DNA from: Myroides albus
GTDB taxonomy: Bacteria; Bacteroidota; Bacteroidia; Flavobacteriales; Flavobacteriaceae
DNA length: 37,955 nucleotides
Reading direction: 5' to 3'
Assembly: GCF_009711045.1 (NCBI RefSeq)
Contig: NZ_WMJX01000026.1
Location: 1-37,955 of the forward strand
Both the position numbers and the translations under genes were made by a program. The notes under the pieces are model-generated. The model ran no database searches. It saw nothing but the letters and a program-made list of their open reading frames with translations, and was not told the origin of the DNA. This document shows positions 34,749 through 37,955 of this stretch, piece by piece. The stretch's first letter is position 1. Each line of letters starts with the position of its first letter.

Positions 34749-36023
34749 TTAATTACTTTCTAAGTGTAAATAGCCACTTTTCTTAATTACCTCACTACCA
34801 GTAGCAGTAGGTACCTCGTATTTCAGTAAGTAATAATATGTTCCTGAAGGCAAAGCTTCATTCTTGGAAGTTGTTCCTTTTCCTTCCGAATATCCTCTAA
34901 AGACATTATTATTGCTATCGTAATTGGTTGTACGATAAACTAAGCTTCCCCATCTATTAAAGATTTCCACAGTATTATTAGGAAACTTATTGATATTCAA
35001 AATTCTAAAATACTCGTTGTATTCCCCTCCACTATTAACAAAATTGTAGATGACAATATCTCCATCGTCCAATATTTCTTTCTTAATAGAAGCTAATGTA
35101 AAGAAGCCATAACCTTTTACTGTTGAAATTGTTGAAACCTCTTTAGAATCAAGGTCCACAATACCTCCTTCATCTACCCACATCTGTTTAGCAGTATCCC
35201 ATCTCACAACGTGTAAAGTTTCTGCAGGATTCTCTAAGACTTTCTCCAATGTTGTATCTGCCCAACTAAGAGTTACTACAACGGAACTTTTGGTATTATC
35301 TATTGCTTCTACAAGCCAATACTCATTAGTATTAAGCGTTTCAATCACACTTGATTTCGCTGTTCTCGCTTTAAAGAATGCAGCGTCTTTTAATGTATAA
35401 GCACTTTGAAATACGTCTTTTAATCCCTGTGGTGCAGTAATTTTAGAATATCTAAACTTTCCTTTATTTCCCACAGGAAACACAAATTCTTCACGCCCTT
35501 CTTTCTCCACTCTTCCATCAATATAACTTTTATCTGAAGCATTGCTCCACTTACTTTTTTCCAAAAACGTAATACCACCGCCGTGTAGTGAATCAACCTT
35601 TACAATCCCACTTTTAAAGTCAACATTTCCCTGTATGCTAATATCGTTTAGTACAGCAAAAGCTTCTTTATTCGATTTAGGACTATCAAACACTACATCG
35701 TTAAACTCTATAACTCCATTTCCACTAATGAATTGTTTGTCCTTTTTAGTATCATTTGGTGTGAAAACAACTTTTGCAGTAGTTACATTAGGAGAAGAAT
35801 AAAACAAATTATCATTGACAAAGTTACCTTGGTAGTAAATAGTTCCATCTGTTTTAAAGTTTGCTTCCTCTTTATTAAAAAAATCTCCCTCAACAGATAC
35901 AACTTCATTGGAACTTACATGGAAGACCCCTTCATTTACAAAAGTTGCCTTTTCTTGAGCAAAAAGACTCTCTCCCCAAAATAACAAGAGCCCCATTAAT
36001 ATTGCAAAAACATTTTTTCTCAT
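34749..36023 (-). CDS. T9SS cargo with type-B (gliding motility-associated) C-terminal domain
   Basis: 424 aa. A signal peptide (about 1-23, ending SLFAQ) is followed by beta-helix-like repeats of strands (about 25-150: VSVEGDFFN, YYQGNFVND, SIQGNVDFKSG). Next comes a region with a PVGNKGKFRYSKI motif, seen in many large flavobacterial surface proteins. The final 95 residues form the type-B sorting domain: YNEYFRILNINKFPNNTVEIFNRWG split as FRILNI and VEIFNRWG, then YRGYSEG-like FRGYSEG and PSGTYYYLL. Expected to be secreted by T9SS and held at the surface by the SprF-like partner. Its ligand is unknown. Confidence 0.88.
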   Translation of the reverse strand: MRKNVFAILMGLLLFWGESLFAQEKATFVNEGVFHVSSNEVVSVEGDFFNKEEANFKTDGTIYYQGNFVNDNLFYSSPNVTTAKVVFTPNDTKKDKQFISGNGVIEFNDVVFDSPKSNKEAFAVLNDISIQGNVDFKSGIVKVDSLHGGGITFLEKSKWSNASDKSYIDGRVEKEGREEFVFPVGNKGKFRYSKITAPQGLKDVFQSAYTLKDAAFFKARTAKSSVIETLNTNEYWLVEAIDNTKSSVVVTLSWADTTLEKVLENPAETLHVVRWDTAKQMWVDEGGIVDLDSKEVSTISTVKGYGFFTLASIKKEILDDGDIVIYNFVNSGGEYNEYFRILNINKFPNNTVEIFNRWGSLVYRTTNYDSNNNVFRGYSEGKGTTSKNEALPSGTYYYLLKYEVPTATGSEVIKKSGYLHLESN

Positions 36024-36376
36024 CTAATTATAATTGTTTTTGTAGAAAAACTTATCGGCAAAAAGAGAATAATTACAAGGTAAAATACTTGTTATCTTCT
36101 ATTTTAATATAGCAGATATGTGAATTTCATAATTTATGTTAATCAACTTTTTCTGTATTAACAACTTTTGTGCCTAAATGAATGACTTTCAATTTTTTTA
36201 TAGATAATTTAAGTTTAAGACTAAGCCAACACACTATGATAAACAATCATTAAAAGGCTTGCTATTTACCTTTAACGTTATATATACTTATTTAACTACC
36301 AATTCTCCCCAAAAGCCTTTCGCATAAAAAAATATTTACTTTCAACCTCTTTCCTAATTCTTGAGAATAAATAATA
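36024..36376. other. Long intergenic stretch between divergent genes
   Basis: Part of the 459-bp space between the T9SS cargo gene and the MATE gene. Very AT-rich and without open frames of note. A TACCTTGT-like sequence on the minus strand near 36076-36084 could be a weak -7 for the cargo operon. Nothing else recognised. Confidence 0.4.
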
Positions 36377-36399
36377 TATTTTTGTTGCTTGCAAAGCAA
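36377..36399 (+). promoter_or_regulatory. -7 element of the MATE gene with an adjoining palindrome
   Basis: TATTTTTG at 36377-36384 matches TAnnTTTG. Right after it TTGCTT-GCA-AAGCAA (36385-36399) is an inverted repeat lying over the predicted transcript start, a usual place for a repressor. The leader to the ATG would be about 90 nt. No good -33. Confidence 0.4.
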
Positions 36400-36482
36400 A
36401 CAGAAGTTCTTAGAGTACAAGTTACTTACCAGAGCTAACCTGCTGACTTAAAATTTTCAAACAATAGTTCACTTGATCACCT

Positions 36483-37907
36483 ATGTCTGATAAAGCCTTG
36501 ATATCTAAATCCAAAACCTCAATTATAGGTTTACTTAAACAATCTTTCTCGAATGAAAGCTTTGATTTGACAAATATGTCCATCAACAGAGCTGTTTTTT
36601 TACTGGCTATTCCGATGATGTTTGAAATGCTGATGGAATCGGTATTTGCCTTAGTCGACTTGTATTTTGTTGGCCATTTAGAACAAAGTGCTTACGCCAT
36701 ACAAAGTGTGGGACTTACGGAATCCTTACTCTCGATAATTTACGCGATATGTATTGGTATAAGTATGGCTGCAACGGCAATTGTAGCACGAAGAATTGGA
36801 GAAAAGGACAAAGTAAAAGCCTCGCAAAATGCTGCCCAAGCAATTAGTATTTCCATTGTAATAACAATTATTCTGAGCGTTTTAGGCTTTGTATACGCAA
36901 AAGAGTGGCTCTTGTGGATGGGAGCTTCGGAGGCCTCCGCAGAATACGGCTATGTATATACACGTATACTACTTGTCAGTAGTATCTCAATTATGTTGTT
37001 ATTTTTAATCAACGGTATCTTCAGAGGAGCAGGAAATGCAGCTGTTGCGATGAAAAGCTTATGGTTTGGAAATATATTCAATATTATCTTGTGTCCTATT
37101 ATGGTAAGAGGATGGTGGATATTTCCTGAAATGGGATTAGAAGGTGCAGCGTATTCAACAGCTATTGGTAGAAGTATGGGGGTGGCTTATCAAATCTATT
37201 ACCTAACTCGAAAAGATTCTCTCATTCAGCTAAAATGGGTCTATTTTAAGGTACAATGGCAGATGATATGGAATATCATTAAAATAGCAGTTCCAGGTAT
37301 GATTCAATATATGATATCCACTTGTAGTTGGGTTATTTTAGCGCGAATAGTTGCTCAAAGTGGTGGGGAGATAGGTTCTTCTGGATTCCTGACCTGTCTA
37401 AGGCTATTAGTGTTCTTTATCTTACCTGCATGGGGGTTGAGTAATGCCGCTTCAACTCTCGTTGGCCAAAACCTTGGAGATCTCAATCCTGATAAAGCTT
37501 ATAAGTCGGTTATTGCTACCTTAAAATACAATATTATCTATATGGCTATTGTGACTGTTATCTTCTTTACTATGGCCGAATTATTAGCCTCTTTCTTTAC
37601 GACTAATGAAGATATTAAAGCTGTGGCAAAACAAGCGATGTACATTGGCGCATCAGGTTTTATCGTATATGGTATAGGAATGACATTAATGAATGCCTTT
37701 AATGGTGCTGGAGATACTATTACCCCAACAATCATCAATATTATTGGCTTTTGGTTATTTCAAATTCCGTTAGCATATGCTCTAACTTACTACTTCAATA
37801 TGGGACCCACAGGATCCTTTATAGCTATTCCCGCAGCAGAAATTCTTATCGCGATATTAGCTTTTGCTTTGTTTAAACGCGGCAAGTGGAAACTCAAAAA
37901 AGTATAA
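36483..37907 (+). CDS. MATE family efflux transporter
   Basis: 474-aa inner-membrane exporter with 12 predicted helices in two homologous halves, the standard for the multidrug and toxic compound extrusion family. Visible family features are AIPMMFEMLMESVFALVDLYFVG in the first helix pair (seen as IPMMFEMLMES and DLYFVG), GIFRGAGNAAVAMK, and the second-half copy NAFNGAGDTITP. The N-terminal 30 residues before helix 1 are long but common in Bacteroidota members. Such pumps use Na+ or H+ to expel cationic drugs and dyes; the substrate here is unknown. It stands alone after a 459-bp intergenic region. Confidence 0.93.
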   Translation: MSDKALISKSKTSIIGLLKQSFSNESFDLTNMSINRAVFLLAIPMMFEMLMESVFALVDLYFVGHLEQSAYAIQSVGLTESLLSIIYAICIGISMAATAIVARRIGEKDKVKASQNAAQAISISIVITIILSVLGFVYAKEWLLWMGASEASAEYGYVYTRILLVSSISIMLLFLINGIFRGAGNAAVAMKSLWFGNIFNIILCPIMVRGWWIFPEMGLEGAAYSTAIGRSMGVAYQIYYLTRKDSLIQLKWVYFKVQWQMIWNIIKIAVPGMIQYMISTCSWVILARIVAQSGGEIGSSGFLTCLRLLVFFILPAWGLSNAASTLVGQNLGDLNPDKAYKSVIATLKYNIIYMAIVTVIFFTMAELLASFFTTNEDIKAVAKQAMYIGASGFIVYGIGMTLMNAFNGAGDTITPTIINIIGFWLFQIPLAYALTYYFNMGPTGSFIAIPAAEILIAILAFALFKRGKWKLKKV

Positions 37908-37916
37908 ACACAAAAT

Positions 37917-37949
37917 GAGGCTGTCTAAAAAGCCTAAAAAACAAAACCC
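37917..37949. repeat. Right copy of 33-bp terminal inverted repeat
   Basis: Exact reverse complement of bases 1-33. It begins 10 bp after the MATE stop codon and runs outward to the end of the window. It contains a short AGGCT/AGCCT hairpin, but the tail is A-rich rather than T-rich, so it is not a terminator for the MATE gene. Confidence 0.85.
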
Positions 37950-37955
37950 CGTCTA

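Overview
This window looks like chromosomal DNA from a member of the Flavobacteriaceae (Bacteroidota). The evidence is low G+C, lipoprotein signals of the form C-S-S-D-D, SusC/CarboxypepD-type TonB receptors, a PorP/SprF protein next to a type IX secretion (T9SS) type-B cargo, no Shine-Dalgarno sequences, and promoters of the TTG / TAnnTTTG type. Myroides or a near relative is my guess, but the sequence alone does not prove the genus. The two ends of the window are a perfect 33-bp inverted repeat. This is what a draft contig looks like when it stops inside two copies of one dispersed repeat, probably an insertion sequence end.

Layout. 1-2.8 kb: an orphan ABC ATPase, a lipocalin-like lipoprotein and trxB. 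2.98 kb: tRNA-Pro(UGG). 3.5-7.3 kb: a TonB-dependent receptor and a DUF4374 surface lipoprotein in one operon, resembling the XusA/XusB xenosiderophore pair. 7.5-11.2 kb: nif3-like gene, a coiled-coil 'zinc ribbon' protein that has lost all its cysteines, an alpha/beta hydrolase and rluF. 11.3-13.1 kb: lpxK overlapping a purine nucleoside phosphorylase gene. 13.1-13.45 kb: a gene-free stretch with iteron-like repeats and a stem-loop. 13.45-18.1 kb: a membrane-anchored MutS-like ATPase, a PhyH dioxygenase, a remnant of a hydrolase gene, and a beta-propeller/VOC gene pair. 18.2-22 kb: sulfide:quinone oxidoreductase behind a CRP/FNR-like palindrome, folD, ffh. 22.1-26.6 kb: a secreted serine hydrolase, a long RluA-type pseudouridine synthase and a DUF445 membrane protein. 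26.9-29.2 kb: two unknown genes and a DUF4261 gene. 29.4-33.7 kb: hisS, an orphan FtsX/MacB permease, an unknown membrane protein, truC. 33.8-36 kb: sprF-like gene plus T9SS cargo. 36.5-37.9 kb: a MATE exporter.

Most genes are housekeeping: translation and RNA modification (hisS, ffh, tRNA-Pro, rluF, truC, RluA-like), cofactor and nucleotide metabolism (folD, purine phosphorylase), lipid A (lpxK) and redox (trxB, SQR). The surface-facing parts are the TonB/DUF4374 operon and the SprF/type-B cargo operon. Nearly every transcription unit ends in a clear intrinsic terminator, so operon limits can be read with some confidence. I found no rRNA, CRISPR array, prophage or intact transposase. The best candidates for new biology are the repeat cluster at 13.25-13.39 kb, the cysteine-less zinc-ribbon protein, the membrane-bound MutS-like ATPase and the small SprF/cargo pair. 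None of these amounts to a proven new system.
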